A stretch of 64,000 nt of DNA from Paenibacillus algorifonticola. GTDB lineage: Bacteria; Bacillota; Bacilli; Paenibacillales; Paenibacillaceae. A model generated the notes under the pieces. The model saw only the letters and a program-made list of their open reading frames with translations. It was not told the origin of the DNA and did not search any database. Made by a program: the position numbers and the translations under genes. Shown piece by piece: positions 52,360 through 61,127 of this stretch (the stretch's first letter is position 1; every line of letters starts with the position of its first letter). Location: assembly GCF_000971975.1 (NCBI RefSeq), contig NZ_LAQO01000033.1, positions 32,536-96,535 on the forward strand. Direction: 5' to 3'.

Positions 52360-55158
52360 TTAACTGCGAACATAAAGCGGCTGCGATTGATTTCCGGCAT
52401 AATCCTCCATCACAATATAGACGGTGGCAGCAGTCGATGTGAAGCTCAGGCTTGCCTTCGTCGTTCTGCCGCGAATGATTTTCGCAAAGCTGCCCGCGCT
52501 GCCGGAAATATACGTAACCGGAAACGACTTGGCTACGCCATTTTCATACACATACATATAGCGCCAGTCCCTCGTATTTGGCATCGGCAGATTCAGCGTA
52601 TTGCCGCTCCATGACCATTGCTCGCCGTAAGGCCCGGCCATTTTATCAATAAAATGGCCGCTTTTGCTGACAGAGCTTCCTCCCCCCGTCGTAACCGTTA
52701 CGAGAAAATCATCGCCGTTAATTGGCATATTGCTGAAGGTCACGCTAGTAGCTCCTGCCGCGACTGTCTGCTGTGCAAGGATAGGCTGCGCTGTCGTAAT
52801 CCAGTTCAGTGAGCGCACGCTTACCGCCGTATTCCCCACTGCATTCGGCGGATTTACCCAGCTTACCGACAGCTGACCATTTTGCTGAGAGTTCACGCTA
52901 ATGCCAGAAGCAGCCGCATTCAGATTAAAAGGAAGCGTTGCTGCAAAGCCCTCCAATCCGTCAGCGCCGATAGGAACGACCTTAAGCGTGCCTGCTGTGG
53001 CTGGCATATTTTTAATATAAAATACTTCATCGTATTTCCCGCCTACATAAACGTCATTGATATAGATATCGTATTGCTTCACCTTAGTGTAGTCGGTCTC
53101 CATATTCCACTTAATGTTCATTTCACCGGTGTCCACAAAGGCTTCCGTAATGGCCAGTCCTGAAGGTGCTGCGGGCTTAATCGAAGATCCATCGAAAATG
53201 CGAATTTGCCCAACATTGAGCTGGTAGCCAGCAATCGCGCTTGACCCTGGTGCAACGACAAGCCCAAAAGCGGCAACCGATTTGCCCGCATAGGCGCCAA
53301 GCTCAAGCTGCTTCGTAACCCAGCCATTCGTCTCATTGCCGGCATTCGGTATGGCGACCTTGACGACCTGACTTGGATTATCTTTAAAAATAAGGCCGAT
53401 ATAAGCAGCCGACGCATCATTAGCCGAAGGCTTGTTATACGTGATCGACAGCTTGGAGTTTGCATTTACGCTCAAATCGGTTTTGAACAGGCGCAGGAAG
53501 TTTTCGGCGTTAAGATTGCCATTCAGCACAAGCGAGCTGCCGCCATTGTAGCCGCCAAGCTGTGCATATTGATAACGCTGCGTAGCCGAAATATCATATT
53601 TTGTGCCATAATCGTAATCAACGGTCAGACGATTGCCCGTCGTATCCTGCCACCACTGCCAAGTGACGGGTACATCCTGCAGGCTCATATTGGACCACTC
53701 GCTGTTGCTCGAGACCGCACCGTCCTTGTAATAGGAAAGGCCATGGCCCGTATTGAAATTCGTGTAAAAGTTCGTGCTGCCAATAACGGAGCGCTCCGCA
53801 ATGACCGAGGCGATTCCCGGCCAGTAGCGGTTGTCGGCATAAACGTCGGTTGCCGTGTTTGCTGCGGAAACCGTCGTATTTTTCGGATTCAGATTCGGAC
53901 CTGACCACCACAGCTGCTCGCGCACATTCGTCATCCATTGGTAGTTGTTTTCCGATCTGTGGCTTACCGGCCAGCTTTGCCCCATATCTTCATCAAGACC
54001 CGCATGGACAAAATCCGCACCGAGCGTAGCAAGGCTTAGACGGGGCAGGCCGCTGCTCAGCTTGCTCGCAAGCGCCGTTCCTTGTACAGAAGCAAAACGG
54101 TCTCTCCCTGCCTCTAGGCCCGCAAAGCCGATATCAAAAATCGTATAGGCTGTACCATTTGCGGCATTGTAGCTCGCTAGATAAGTATTCGCGCTGTTAA
54201 TTTGCGTATTGCCAACACCGTAGTCAAAGAAAAAGGAATTTGTGACCGTTTGGTGATTCACTTTGTCATGCAGCATCGAAATATTGTTATTGTTGAACGT
54301 TCGGGCAAACGTATTTGCCCCTGTAGAGGTATTCAGCGAGTCATACCATTGCACGTAAAGGCCGCCGCTCTGCAGCACTTTCAGAAATTCAATATATGCA
54401 GGAATATCAGCTGTCGCAACGTTGGGGGACAATTCCTCCTGGTTCATAAAATAGCCGTCATAGCCAAAATAATCGGCCATTTCAATCATTTTTTGGGCGA
54501 CTGGAAAATTGCCACTGCTGTCTTTTACAATCATTTGCTTGTAGGTTTGCTGGCCGCGGTCATTGTTGGAAAAAAATACGCCAGCGAGGGAGAGGACGCC
54601 GTTTTTGTGTGCGGCATCGGTATACGTTGGATTAGGAATGTTCAGCATGCCGAATTCAAACCATTTTTGCTGCCAGTTCGATTGGGCCAAATCATCATAA
54701 TATTCAGGCGGAGTGTAAGCGCTTGCAGTTCCGTGCCAATAAGAATAATAATCGATGTATTGCCAGAAGTTGAAATGATACTGGGCAAACTTGTTCGTAT
54801 AAGGCGCATTTTCGATAAAAGCATTGCCGTAATCGCCTGCAACGTTCATCATCTTCACATTGGCATTCAGCGTGGGCTTCGCTTGTGTGCTCGCAAACGG
54901 CAAAATCCGGTTTTGCAGCGGCACCTTCGAACGCAGCTTCTCCGCACCAGGGTCTGTTGCCGGGCTCCAATTCGCGATTTGGCCACTCGTGTAGCCGTGG
55001 ACGCTTGGCTGATTGCTGCCATGCGCGCTTTCCCCTTTGAATGGCCATGTGTCGCCGGCATACGCAGCAAGCGGCATCATGGTGACGAGCATAGAAGCGG
55101 TTAAAGCAACGGCTGTCCATTTACGGAAAGCTGCTTTTTTTCCTCTTGTTAATGGCAT
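52360..55158 (-). CDS. Secreted endo-beta-N-acetylglucosaminidase, glycoside hydrolase family 85
   Basis: This 932-residue protein has a signal peptide (FRKWTAVALTASMLVTMMPL, cleavage near AYAG), a GH85 catalytic domain (about 50-400) opening with GYTSGQIANWSPATDPGAEK, and the catalytic NxE motif in GYFMNQEELSP (N239, E241). These act by substrate-assisted cleavage of the chitobiose core of N-glycans, as in EndoD/EndoA. C-terminal parts include a galactose-binding-like sandwich and a fibronectin-like region (EAFVDTGEMNIKWNMETDYT). It releases oligosaccharides outside the cell; the adjacent LplABC-type transporter is the likely importer. The start at 55158 has GGAGAG 8 bp upstream; a longer reading into the repeat region is rejected. 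Confidence 0.92.
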   Translation of the reverse strand: MPLTRGKKAAFRKWTAVALTASMLVTMMPLAAYAGDTWPFKGESAHGSNQPSVHGYTSGQIANWSPATDPGAEKLRSKVPLQNRILPFASTQAKPTLNANVKMMNVAGDYGNAFIENAPYTNKFAQYHFNFWQYIDYYSYWHGTASAYTPPEYYDDLAQSNWQQKWFEFGMLNIPNPTYTDAAHKNGVLSLAGVFFSNNDRGQQTYKQMIVKDSSGNFPVAQKMIEMADYFGYDGYFMNQEELSPNVATADIPAYIEFLKVLQSGGLYVQWYDSLNTSTGANTFARTFNNNNISMLHDKVNHQTVTNSFFFDYGVGNTQINSANTYLASYNAANGTAYTIFDIGFAGLEAGRDRFASVQGTALASKLSSGLPRLSLATLGADFVHAGLDEDMGQSWPVSHRSENNYQWMTNVREQLWWSGPNLNPKNTTVSAANTATDVYADNRYWPGIASVIAERSVIGSTNFYTNFNTGHGLSYYKDGAVSSNSEWSNMSLQDVPVTWQWWQDTTGNRLTVDYDYGTKYDISATQRYQYAQLGGYNGGSSLVLNGNLNAENFLRLFKTDLSVNANSKLSITYNKPSANDASAAYIGLIFKDNPSQVVKVAIPNAGNETNGWVTKQLELGAYAGKSVAAFGLVVAPGSSAIAGYQLNVGQIRIFDGSSIKPAAPSGLAITEAFVDTGEMNIKWNMETDYTKVKQYDIYINDVYVGGKYDEVFYIKNMPATAGTLKVVPIGADGLEGFAATLPFNLNAAASGISVNSQQNGQLSVSWVNPPNAVGNTAVSVRSLNWITTAQPILAQQTVAAGATSVTFSNMPINGDDFLVTVTTGGGSSVSKSGHFIDKMAGPYGEQWSWSGNTLNLPMPNTRDWRYMYVYENGVAKSFPVTYISGSAGSFAKIIRGRTTKASLSFTSTAATVYIVMEDYAGNQSQPLYVRS

Positions 55159-55207
55159 CGTTCCATCTCTCCTCACACGATTCGATTTACAATGTAACCA
55201 TAACCGA

Positions 55208-55260
55208 TGAAAGCCCTTTCCATAAGCAGATAAATTAAACATTAGCTGTTCAAAATAAAG
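55208..55260 (-). promoter_or_regulatory. Regulatory module of the GH85 gene (cre-like site plus shared motif)
   Basis: TGAAAGCCCTTTCC (55208-55221) is a 12-of-14 cre-like site, and GCTGTTCAAAATAAA (55245-55259) is identical to the motif of the LplABC operon, at the same offset of 37 bp. Read on the minus strand, further similarity follows (TTTGAACAGC...TGTTTA...TTT). The module lies 50-102 bp before the GH85 start. Confidence 0.7.
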
Positions 55261-55285
55261 AAAAAGCCCACTTTTCACAAAAAAA

Positions 55286-55328
55286 GATGGACCGTCCGTC
55301 GTCTTTCGATGACAAGACTGCATCCATC
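55286..55328 (-). terminator. Terminator hairpin upstream of GH85 (repeat copy 1)
   Basis: On the minus strand GATGGA...TCCATC closes a long imperfect stem with a GAAA-type loop, followed by TTTTTTT. It corresponds to the thiM terminator in copy 2 and now lies between the IS30-like remnant and the GH85 promoter. Confidence 0.75.
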
Positions 55329-55437
55329 GGGAAAAATACCTGCCTGGCAGCAGCGGACTAAAACCAAAAAAATGACCCATGACCGATTCGTGTGTAGAAT
55401 GAAGTTACCACACAACCCCTACACAGGAGAATCAGCC

Positions 55438-55800
55438 ATGAGCTACCATTATCTTACCACAAGAGAGAGAGAAATCAGCTAGAATTACTCCATCAATTGG
55501 GATGGTTCGCTAGAGCGATTGCACGTAAGCTTGGGCGTCATCATTCCAGCCTATCCCGCGAGCTCAAGCGTCAAGGAACAGAAGAGTCTTACTGTGCAAA
55601 TCGAGCCCAGACATCGTATATAACCAAGCGAGCCCGTTGTAAACCTTCGGGTAAATGGAATGCTGAAAGGCAACGTTACATCACGATGAAGCTCGCGGAG
55701 ACCTGGTCGCCGGAACAGATTGAAGGCAGGATGAACGCAACCGTTGAAGGACGGCATAATTACATTAAGCCTTACCAGTACCTCCGCTGCTTCACAAGTT
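55438..55800 (+). pseudogene. IS30-family transposase remnant, frameshifted and truncated
   Basis: ATG at 55438 (SD AGGAGA) begins MSYHYLTTREREIS and stops after 14 codons. In the next frame it continues as LELLHQLGWFARAIARKLGR and HHSSLSRELKRQGTEESYCA, then YITMKLAETWSPEQIEGRM. This is the N-terminal HTH region of IS30 transposases with a one-base deletion at about 55478. The catalytic DDE part is missing; similarity ends near 55750. No clear IS inverted-repeat pair was found. The sequence around 55381-55437 may be the left end of the element. Confidence 0.85.
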
Positions 55801-55840
55801 AAATCATTGATTGGTGGTAGCGCGTAGTACCTTCCCTAAC

Positions 55841-55890
55841 ACAACAAAAAGGGTTCGAGCAGGGATACCCCCGATCCAACCCTTTTGTTA
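55841..55890 (-). terminator. Terminator of the GH26 gene
   Basis: ACAAAAAGGGTTCGA pairs with TCCAACCCTTTTGT around a loop of CAGGGATACCCCCG, immediately beyond the GH26 stop at 55896. The A-run gives a minus-strand U-run. Confidence 0.8.
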
Positions 55891-55895
55891 CCTAC

Positions 55896-58472
55896 TTACG
55901 GCTCAATCCCCCATATAAGCTGACCATTCATATAGCTGGTAACCTGTTCATTGTTTACGAACTGACTGCTGGATGCCTTGAATGAGTAATCGCCCGCTTG
56001 GTTGTAATTGGACCAGTCGGCTTTGGAGAAGCGTGCTTGAATTTCTGCGCTCTGGCCGGGATTCAGCGTTCCAGCCGAAGTCGTGAAGCCAATTTCCAAA
56101 GCATAATCGGCACCCTCAACTGAAGTCGCCAGTTTGACGAATTTGCCGGTTACATTCGCATTTCCGATACTGGCCCAGTCGATCCAGAAACTCTGATCTC
56201 TCTCCCCGTCAATCGTATAATAATACCGGAGCAACACATCACTGAGCTGAATTGCTGCATCACCGGTGTTAACTACTTTGAATTTGGGTGAAATTCCGTT
56301 GGTGGAGGCACTCGTATTGCCGTTAAAGGCTTGGACCGTCAGGTCTCCCGTAGGTGCGGGAACTCCGCTGTCCACAACATTTAGTGTTAATACAGCTTGA
56401 TTTCCTCCGCTGAAATGAAAGGTTATGACATTCTGGCCCAGCGGCAGCATGGAAAGATAAGATTTGCTCAGAACGACACCAGCGCTTGATGCCGTATAAT
56501 CCTGGCCCGATAGAAGTGTATCATTTCCATTTGAGATACTTACAAGCTGGTGTCCGTTTAAGGTAAGGGCTACGATAATATCCTGCGCTAGAGTTGCCGC
56601 TTTATCAAATACCGCGCTCACGGGTGCAATGGATGCGCTCGGTGTTGTCTCAACAATTTTGACTTTTAATACGGGATCTTGACCTTGATTGAAATCAAAG
56701 ACAATCGAATGCTCGCCAATCGGCAGCGTCGCCAGAAATGCTTTTTTCAGCAGCAGCGTATTTCCGCTCAAGGTATAATCCTGATTCGCTGACAAAGCAT
56801 TAGCGCCTGCCCGGAGAGCGATTAACGTATTGCCCTTTGAATTCACGGTTATGGATGGGTCGGTTTGATTGGGTGCATACTTGTCAAATTCGACGGTTGC
56901 TGGTGTGATGGACGCGTTTGGAATTGGATTTTCAACCTTTAAATCGGGCAGCTCATCGAGCGTAATGACATAGTCGCTTTGGTACAGTGTTGTTAAGGTT
57001 GCTGGGTAATTGAAGGCAGAGCTCATGAGATGTTCCCCATACCAAGGCAAGAAGTAGAGCCATCCTGCTTTCTCCTCTGTCAGATTTATTACGCTTGGGA
57101 CGGTGTCGTTCTCCGTCATGGCCACCATTTTCGTGCCGCCCGTCAAATCAACAAGCTGATAAAAAATGGAGGTAATAGCATCCTCATTGGGGACACCGGA
57201 CAAGCCGTCATAGCGGTTGTAAATGGTATTGTATTTATCGTATCCGATAATATCCACCTGATCGCCGCCGGGATACCAAGCGGGAGAAGTGCTATACACA
57301 TAACTGTTGTAGGTCCAGATCAAGTTGTGCAAGTCGTATGTCTCTGTAAGCTCGGTATAGATCAGATCCCATAGCTGCTTATACACCTCCGCGCCTGCCG
57401 AAGCCCACCAGAACCATGCACCTTCCCCATTCAATCCGCCGTTGCCCTCCGCCTCATGGAAGGGTCGGAAGATCACCGGCACATTGTTATTTTGCAGAAT
57501 CTCTAGTTGCTCTGCCAAATCCTCAATGGCCATCATCACGTATTGATATTCTTTCGTGCCGGGAATCACCGCACTCGCTGTATTGAAATTGGTTTCCGTC
57601 GGTTTGTAGGTGGCTTCTTTCCAATCCACAAACTCTCCGAGCTGATAGGCAGTGAAATCTCGGGGTACAGTGATATGCCAGCTGCTTGTCGCGATCCCGC
57701 CCCGGTTGTTCACCCAATCGATCATCCGGGCGGTTGTACCATCCTCCCAACCGTAAAGCGGATTATAGTTCAGAAAGTCGAACCCCCGAATGGCCGGATA
57801 CTTTCCGGTTAAATTGTGAATCCAATCAAACTCCAGCTCGGAATTGCCGTCATTTCCGCCTCCGTATATCTCCTGCTGGCCGGAGAGCATATGATTGCCG
57901 TAAACCTCCGTTAAATAATTCATCAGAAGTTGCGTTTCCGGTGTGGCCTCAGAGTCGGCGAGGACAGGCTGCACATTCAAAGGATCAAGAGCAGCATAAT
58001 CCACAGTGAAGGTATCAAAATAAGCGAATCCCCAACCAGCCTTCAATTGGATAGTGTTGCTTCCTTGGTTCAGCTTATGATAGCCAAAATCGAAATCCGA
58101 CCAATTGGTCGTATAGGGCAGCATATACGAACCCTTCGTAACGCCATTAACGGTTAAAGATTGCTGCCTGCCGTCAGGACTAAGCTCCTGCATATAGCGG
58201 GTGGAGATCGTATACATTCCGGTTTCAGGGACAGTCACTGTAAAGGTAATGGTACCGGAATTCTGCATCCAGACAAATCCACTTCCGGAGTATCCGGGCT
58301 TCTGTTGTCCGTAAATTTGGGTCGTTACTTGAAGATCGGAGGTGAGCTGAGCATTTTCGCTTTCAATTGTGAAAAGTGCGTTGTCTGCATGAGCGGGCGG
58401 TGCTGTCATTAATCCAAACAGCAGAGTAAATGCCAGCATCATTGCGCTTGCCTTCTTAATTAAATTTTTCAT
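55896..58472 (-). CDS. Secreted modular beta-mannanase, glycoside hydrolase family 26 (CBM35, GH26, two X2-like, CBM3)
   Basis: This 858-residue protein has a signal peptide (ASAMMLAFTLLFGLMTAPPA), a CBM35-like module (about 32-160: TIESENAQLTSDLQVTTQIY, YFDTFTVDY), a GH26 domain (about 170-505) with acid/base E340 in RPFHEAEG and nucleophile E454 in AMTENDTVPS, two immunoglobulin-like CBM_X2 modules (about 522-607 and 613-701) and a C-terminal CBM3 (about 709-855, GDLTVQAFNGNTSASTNGIS). It probably hydrolyses mannan or glucomannan while bound to cellulose. The start at 58472 has GGAGGAAGG upstream. It lies between repeat copies 1 and 2, with an IS30-like remnant, which suggests insertion into the locus. 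Confidence 0.94.
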   Translation of the reverse strand: MKNLIKKASAMMLAFTLLFGLMTAPPAHADNALFTIESENAQLTSDLQVTTQIYGQQKPGYSGSGFVWMQNSGTITFTVTVPETGMYTISTRYMQELSPDGRQQSLTVNGVTKGSYMLPYTTNWSDFDFGYHKLNQGSNTIQLKAGWGFAYFDTFTVDYAALDPLNVQPVLADSEATPETQLLMNYLTEVYGNHMLSGQQEIYGGGNDGNSELEFDWIHNLTGKYPAIRGFDFLNYNPLYGWEDGTTARMIDWVNNRGGIATSSWHITVPRDFTAYQLGEFVDWKEATYKPTETNFNTASAVIPGTKEYQYVMMAIEDLAEQLEILQNNNVPVIFRPFHEAEGNGGLNGEGAWFWWASAGAEVYKQLWDLIYTELTETYDLHNLIWTYNSYVYSTSPAWYPGGDQVDIIGYDKYNTIYNRYDGLSGVPNEDAITSIFYQLVDLTGGTKMVAMTENDTVPSVINLTEEKAGWLYFLPWYGEHLMSSAFNYPATLTTLYQSDYVITLDELPDLKVENPIPNASITPATVEFDKYAPNQTDPSITVNSKGNTLIALRAGANALSANQDYTLSGNTLLLKKAFLATLPIGEHSIVFDFNQGQDPVLKVKIVETTPSASIAPVSAVFDKAATLAQDIIVALTLNGHQLVSISNGNDTLLSGQDYTASSAGVVLSKSYLSMLPLGQNVITFHFSGGNQAVLTLNVVDSGVPAPTGDLTVQAFNGNTSASTNGISPKFKVVNTGDAAIQLSDVLLRYYYTIDGERDQSFWIDWASIGNANVTGKFVKLATSVEGADYALEIGFTTSAGTLNPGQSAEIQARFSKADWSNYNQAGDYSFKASSSQFVNNEQVTSYMNGQLIWGIEP

Positions 58473-58528
58473 CCTTGTCCTTCCTCCCATATCAAAAATG
58501 GTAAATACAAGTTCAATATACAAGCTAT

Positions 58529-58542
58529 TGGATGCGCTTTCA
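58529..58542 (-). promoter_or_regulatory. Candidate cre site of the GH26 gene
   Basis: Read on the minus strand TGAAAGCGCATCCA matches the cre consensus at 13 of 14 positions. It lies 57-70 bp before the GH26 start. Confidence 0.55.
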
Positions 58543-58663
58543 TAGCAACCATAGCATAAGTCCCATATTATGTAAATCCCATCTATATTGAAAATTTCTG
58601 CTCTTCATTTCTCCACATCCCTGCTCTTAGAGAATGCAACGATTGCTCATTAACGACAGAGGA

Positions 58664-58859
58664 TTTTTTTTCTCTCCTGTTACTGGCAACGTTCCCTCTC
58701 TCCTTGCACGATTCGATTTACAATGCAACCATAATTGATGAGAGCCCTTTCCATAAGCAGATAGATAAAACATTAGCTGTTCAAAATGAAGAAACAGCCC
58801 CTTTTCACAAAAAAAAGATGGACCGTCTAGCGTCCTTCGACGCCCAGACTGCATCCATC
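58664..58859. repeat. 196-bp direct repeat, copy 2 (thiM-proximal)
   Basis: Same orientation and order as copy 1: hairpin, cre-like TGAGAGCCCTTTCC (58739-58752), motif GCTGTTCAAAATGAA (58776-58790, one mismatch), and a decayed GH85-like start. The start reads LPVTGEKKNPLSLMSN where copy 1 has MPLTRGKKAAFRKW. No gene follows it, so it is a vestigial promoter 300 bp upstream of the GH26 gene. Confidence 0.9.
58817..58859 (-). terminator. Terminator of thiM (repeat copy 2)
   Basis: On the minus strand GATGGA, GTCT, CGTC, loop GAAG, GACG, AGAC, TCCATC, followed by TTTTTTTT. It begins 40 bp after the thiM stop (58899). Several stem positions differ from copy 1 yet remain paired. Confidence 0.88.
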
Positions 58860-58898
58860 CCCTGTTAATCTTGCTTGAAGCCGTTTAACAACCTTCTG

Positions 58899-59735
58899 TT
58901 ATAGAGCAGCAGCTTCTATTACGGCCCGGCTAGCAAGCAGCTCGCTGTCCATTCGGCTAACCGCATCGATAATGGCGATATGGAACGAGCCGCTGCCTTT
59001 GCCTTCCGCGGCTTCTGCGGCAAGCTCGCCAGCAATGCCCATCGCTGCCACGCCCGCTGCCGCCGCGAGCAGCAAATCCCCCTCCTGCTTCGCGCCGCAG
59101 AAAGCGCCAATCAGCGTGGAGCACATACAGCCGGTGCCCGTTACACCGGACAGCTGAGGTACGCCATTATGGATATGCAGCGTCCGCTTGCCATCACTAA
59201 TGACATCGATCGCTCCCGTGAGCGCCACGATGCAGCCGAGCTTGGTCGCTGCTCGCTCTGCCACTTGCTGCGCGGTTTCTTCGTTTCTTGCGAGGTCGGC
59301 CTCTGAAGCGTCGACGCCCTTCGTCAGCGATTCTAGCCCTGCCGCAAAGCGGATTTCCGATAAATTGCCGCGCAGCACGCCAATTTTCACCTCGCTCAGC
59401 AGCCGCTCCACCGCAGCATTGCGCAGGCCTGAAGCTCCTGCTCCCACCGGATCAAGCACGACGGGAATGCCCCGCTCATTGGCCCGCTTCCCGGCGGCAA
59501 CCATCGACTCGATTGTACGGCGGTTCAGTGTGCCAATATTAATAACAAGTGCAGAAGCAATAGAGACGATATCGTTCATTTCCTCCAGCTCATCCGCCAT
59601 AATCGGTGAAGCGCCAACGGCGAGCGCAATATTGGCACAGTCATTGACCGTCACGTAGTTCGTAATATGATGAACGATCGGCTTATTGCGGCGCACCGCT
59701 TCCAGTAATCCAGCAATCGTTTGTATGATTTCCAT
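58899..59735 (-). CDS. thiM: Hydroxyethylthiazole kinase
   Basis: This 278-residue ribokinase-like kinase phosphorylates the thiazole moiety of thiamine in a salvage pathway. Recognisable parts are KPIVHHITNYVTVNDCANIA, GASPIMADELEEMNDIVSIA, VVLDPVGAGASGLR and the catalytic GVTGTGCMCSTLIGAFCG. Usual length. There is no thiE, thiD or tenA next to it, and no THI-box riboswitch is visible upstream (only about 100 bp of leader before the BenE-like terminator). AGAGGGATGG precedes the ATG. Confidence 0.95.
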   Translation of the reverse strand: MEIIQTIAGLLEAVRRNKPIVHHITNYVTVNDCANIALAVGASPIMADELEEMNDIVSIASALVINIGTLNRRTIESMVAAGKRANERGIPVVLDPVGAGASGLRNAAVERLLSEVKIGVLRGNLSEIRFAAGLESLTKGVDASEADLARNEETAQQVAERAATKLGCIVALTGAIDVISDGKRTLHIHNGVPQLSGVTGTGCMCSTLIGAFCGAKQEGDLLLAAAAGVAAMGIAGELAAEAAEGKGSGSFHIAIIDAVSRMDSELLASRAVIEAAAL

Positions 59736-59836
59736 GTAGAACCATCCCTCTCTGGCAAATGATTAATGCAACTATTAATCTTATATATACCATAAATTTG
59801 GGGTGGAAACCTATGATGAGCAGCACAGCAGCAGAA

Positions 59837-59881
59837 AAAAACGGATCGGCAGGGAGCCTCTGCTGCTATGCTGATCCGTTT
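59837..59881 (-). terminator. Terminator of the BenE-like gene
   Basis: AACGGATC pairs with GATCCGTT across a loop with an inner GCAG/CTGC stem; the A-run at 59835-59840 is the minus-strand U-run. It separates the transporter from thiM. Confidence 0.88.
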
Positions 59882-59924
59882 GTAGCGATACCAGTTGCAG
59901 CCATGCTCGGCACGGGCATTCCTT

Positions 59925-61097
59925 CTAAACGCTCGGCGCTTCCACTGGCTTCGGCTTGCCTTCCTTGAGCACTTTGGCAATTAGACAGCCAATTAATAAT
60001 GACCATACTGGCGATGATATGCCAAAAAAAGATACATTGGCAATGGCGATAATGAAGGCAAACAAGGTCGAAAAACGGTACGTCGTTTCTGAAAAGACAG
60101 CTTGCAGATTGCCAATCAGCACTCCCGCCAGCGAGAAGCCTGACAGCAGCACAATAAACGCCGATGGCAGCCTATTAATTAGCACAAGCATCGCTCCGGC
60201 AAATACGCCGAAAACAATAACCAGCACGCTGCATACGATACCCGCCCAAATGCGGCTTTTCCTCTCGCCTGCTTCTTCGCTGCTGCATAAAGCGGTCATC
60301 ATGCCTCCGACGTTGACGGCATGTCCGCCAAAGAAGCCAACGAGCAGCGTGCCGAGGCCTGAAAAGACAACCGTCTTGTTCACAGGCGGATTATAGCCGT
60401 TTTTCTTTAAGGCAGCCAGCGATACTGCAATATCATTGCTCAAAATCAATATCGCAATTGGAATCGATATTGAGATAAAGCTGCCCGTCGTAAAGGACGG
60501 ACTAATCCAGTGCGGCATACTAAATTCAGCCACTTCAGCCGTAGGAAAGTCATGCCAAATGAGCAGCCCAATGACGCCAAATGCCAGCATTCCTAGCAAG
60601 GGTGGAATCGCTTTATGCAGCCTTGGAACGATAAGAAAGCCCAGAAAAGATAGTAAGCCGATAATAGGCAGCTCTTTAATAGCTGGAATAATGGCCACGA
60701 CATAATGCAGGACAATTCCCGCCAGCATGGCGTCCAGCATCGGCTTTGGAATGAGCCCCAGAAGCTTGCCGAATAAGCCGGTCGCTCCAAGCACGGCAAT
60801 AAGCGCACCCGCCATAATAAAGCTGCCCGCCAGCTCCTTTATCGGATAATGCAGCGCCGATGCGCTGAGAAAAGCGACAGCCGTAAGCGAATGGGCGCCA
60901 GCAAATGGCATTTTGTAGCGGAGAATAAGCCACAAATTCAGAGCTCCGCCAATCACATAAACCGCGAACAGCCACGACAATGCCTCCGCCCGGCTCAGCC
61001 CAAGCGCATCCGCTGCTTGTATAATGAGCACCGCGCCGCCTGTACAGGCCATAATCGCCGTCGCGAGCCCACTCGATATATTTTTTGTGTTCAGCAT
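59925..61097 (-). CDS. BenE-family (benzoate/H+ symporter-like) transporter
   Basis: This protein of about 390 residues has 11-12 spans (ISSGLATAIMACTGGAVLII, LSWLFAVYVIGGALNLWLIL, IPIAILILSNDIAVSLAALK) and the BenE-type LSNDIAVSLAALKKNGYNPP and GLGTLLVGFFGGHAVNVGGM motifs. It probably imports an aromatic acid or similar anion with protons. The ATG at 61097 (MLNTKN) is chosen, with AAGGAG about 15 bp upstream; an ATG ten codons earlier lacks an SD, so the true start is uncertain. Same strand as thiM but with a terminator between. No benzoate catabolic genes nearby. Confidence 0.87.
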   Translation of the reverse strand: MLNTKNISSGLATAIMACTGGAVLIIQAADALGLSRAEALSWLFAVYVIGGALNLWLILRYKMPFAGAHSLTAVAFLSASALHYPIKELAGSFIMAGALIAVLGATGLFGKLLGLIPKPMLDAMLAGIVLHYVVAIIPAIKELPIIGLLSFLGFLIVPRLHKAIPPLLGMLAFGVIGLLIWHDFPTAEVAEFSMPHWISPSFTTGSFISISIPIAILILSNDIAVSLAALKKNGYNPPVNKTVVFSGLGTLLVGFFGGHAVNVGGMMTALCSSEEAGERKSRIWAGIVCSVLVIVFGVFAGAMLVLINRLPSAFIVLLSGFSLAGVLIGNLQAVFSETTYRFSTLFAFIIAIANVSFFGISSPVWSLLIGCLIAKVLKEGKPKPVEAPSV

Positions 61098-61127
61098 GAC
61101 TGTTCTATAAAGCTCCTTCCATCTCAT

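Larger units (their letters stand above)
55133..55328. repeat. 196-bp direct repeat, copy 1 (GH85 control region)
   Basis: This stretch, from the GH85 N-terminal codons through its promoter module to the upstream hairpin, recurs at 58664-58859 in the same orientation with high similarity (for example CACGATTCGATTTACAATG, CCTTTCCATAAGCAGAT, and ATTAGCTGTTCAAAAT are shared). The copies flank the GH26 gene and the IS30-like remnant. Confidence 0.92.

Noticed and set aside
58627..58854. Open frame of 75 codons similar to an N-terminal extension of the GH85 gene
   Set aside because: The similarity is between two copies of a duplicated non-coding control region, read in the same frame. The GH85 start with SD and signal peptide lies downstream.
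59736..59836. THI-box (TPP riboswitch) upstream of thiM
   Set aside because: No conserved CTGAGA and no P3-like stem are visible in the short leader.
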